From assembly GCA_024641205.1 (NCBI GenBank), contig JAHEDM010000204.1, positions 1 through 5,197 of the forward strand: DNA of 5,197 nucleotides. The letters run 5' to 3'. Below, one piece after another: positions 5,084 through 5,197 of the stretch (position 1 is its first letter; each line of letters begins with the position of its first letter). Made by a program: the position numbers and the translations under genes. Source of the DNA: Actinomycetes bacterium (GTDB taxonomy: Bacteria; Actinomycetota; Acidimicrobiia; Spongiisociales; UBA4744). A model generated the notes under the pieces. It was given only the letters and a program-made list of their open reading frames with translations. It was not told where the DNA came from and did no database searches.

Positions 5084-5197
5084 CTATGCCTTGAGATCTG
5101 CCTTGCGCTGGAGATACTCGTCTCGTTCGATCTCCCCTTTGGCATACCGTTCATCGAGGAGTGCAGTAGCTCGACCTGCGGTCGGGCTTTCGGTCAA
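5084..5197 (-). CDS. SHOCT-domain protein, C-terminal end only (5' part outside the window)
   Basis: Only the last 37 codons and a TAG stop (5086-5084) are present; the gene runs in from the right edge. Translation gives LLDERYAKGEIERDEYLQRK, followed by ADLKA at the end. This is a clear SHOCT (short C-terminal) domain: the L-x-x-R-Y-A-x-G-E-I-x-x-x-E-Y-x-x-x-K/R pattern. SHOCT is a small helical oligomerisation module usually at the end of small membrane or DUF-containing proteins. The preceding residues (SPTAGRATA) look like a flexible linker. What lies before it, commonly one or two membrane helices in such proteins, cannot be seen. A perfect 10-bp hairpin just downstream supports this as a true gene end. 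Confidence 0.8.
   Translation of the reverse strand: MTESPTAGRATALLDERYAKGEIERDEYLQRKADLKA

Noticed and set aside
1..5197. tRNA, rRNA, CRISPR array, insertion sequence or toxin-antitoxin module
   Set aside because: I saw no cloverleaf-like sequence, no regularly spaced direct repeats, no transposase motifs or terminal inverted repeats, and no small paired ORFs with suitable starts.

Overview
The window comes from a high-GC bacterium (low-to-mid 60s % G+C by eye), most likely an actinomycete-type organism (Actinomycetota, possibly the Acidimicrobiia side). The clues are two proteins that look like F420H2-dependent (Ddn-type) reductases, a PtpB-like phosphatase, three GTG starts, GC-rich hairpins without U-tracts and a possible leaderless promoter. 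The lineage is an inference; the window has no rRNA or other marker gene.

Layout. Plus strand: a cN-II-like HAD 5'-nucleotidase (47-1462); a major facilitator transporter with a C-terminal cyclic-nucleotide-binding domain (1564-3261); a short F420H2-dependent quinone/nitroreductase-like protein (3308-3688). Minus strand: a Ddn-like deazaflavin-dependent oxidoreductase (4141-3689); a PtpB/LipA-like tyrosine phosphatase (4976-4218); the last 37 codons of a SHOCT-domain protein that enters from the right edge (5197-5084). Coding density is high and no intergenic stretch exceeds about 110 bases. I see no mobile element, CRISPR array, tRNA or rRNA.

How the parts relate. This looks like ordinary chromosomal housekeeping or accessory sequence, not a defence island or biosynthetic cluster. 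Two points stand out. First, the two reductases belong to the same split-beta-barrel superfamily and converge with no base between them: their stop codons form TGATCA. Second, cyclic-nucleotide signalling appears twice within 1.7 kb. The transporter carries a cNMP domain with an intact phosphate-binding cassette, and a perfect CRP-type palindrome (TGTGA-N6-TCACA) lies just upstream of the Ddn-like gene. A common second-messenger link is a testable inference, not something the sequence proves.

I found no convincing new multi-gene system. The best leads are the transporter-cNMP fusion and the CRP-like operator.
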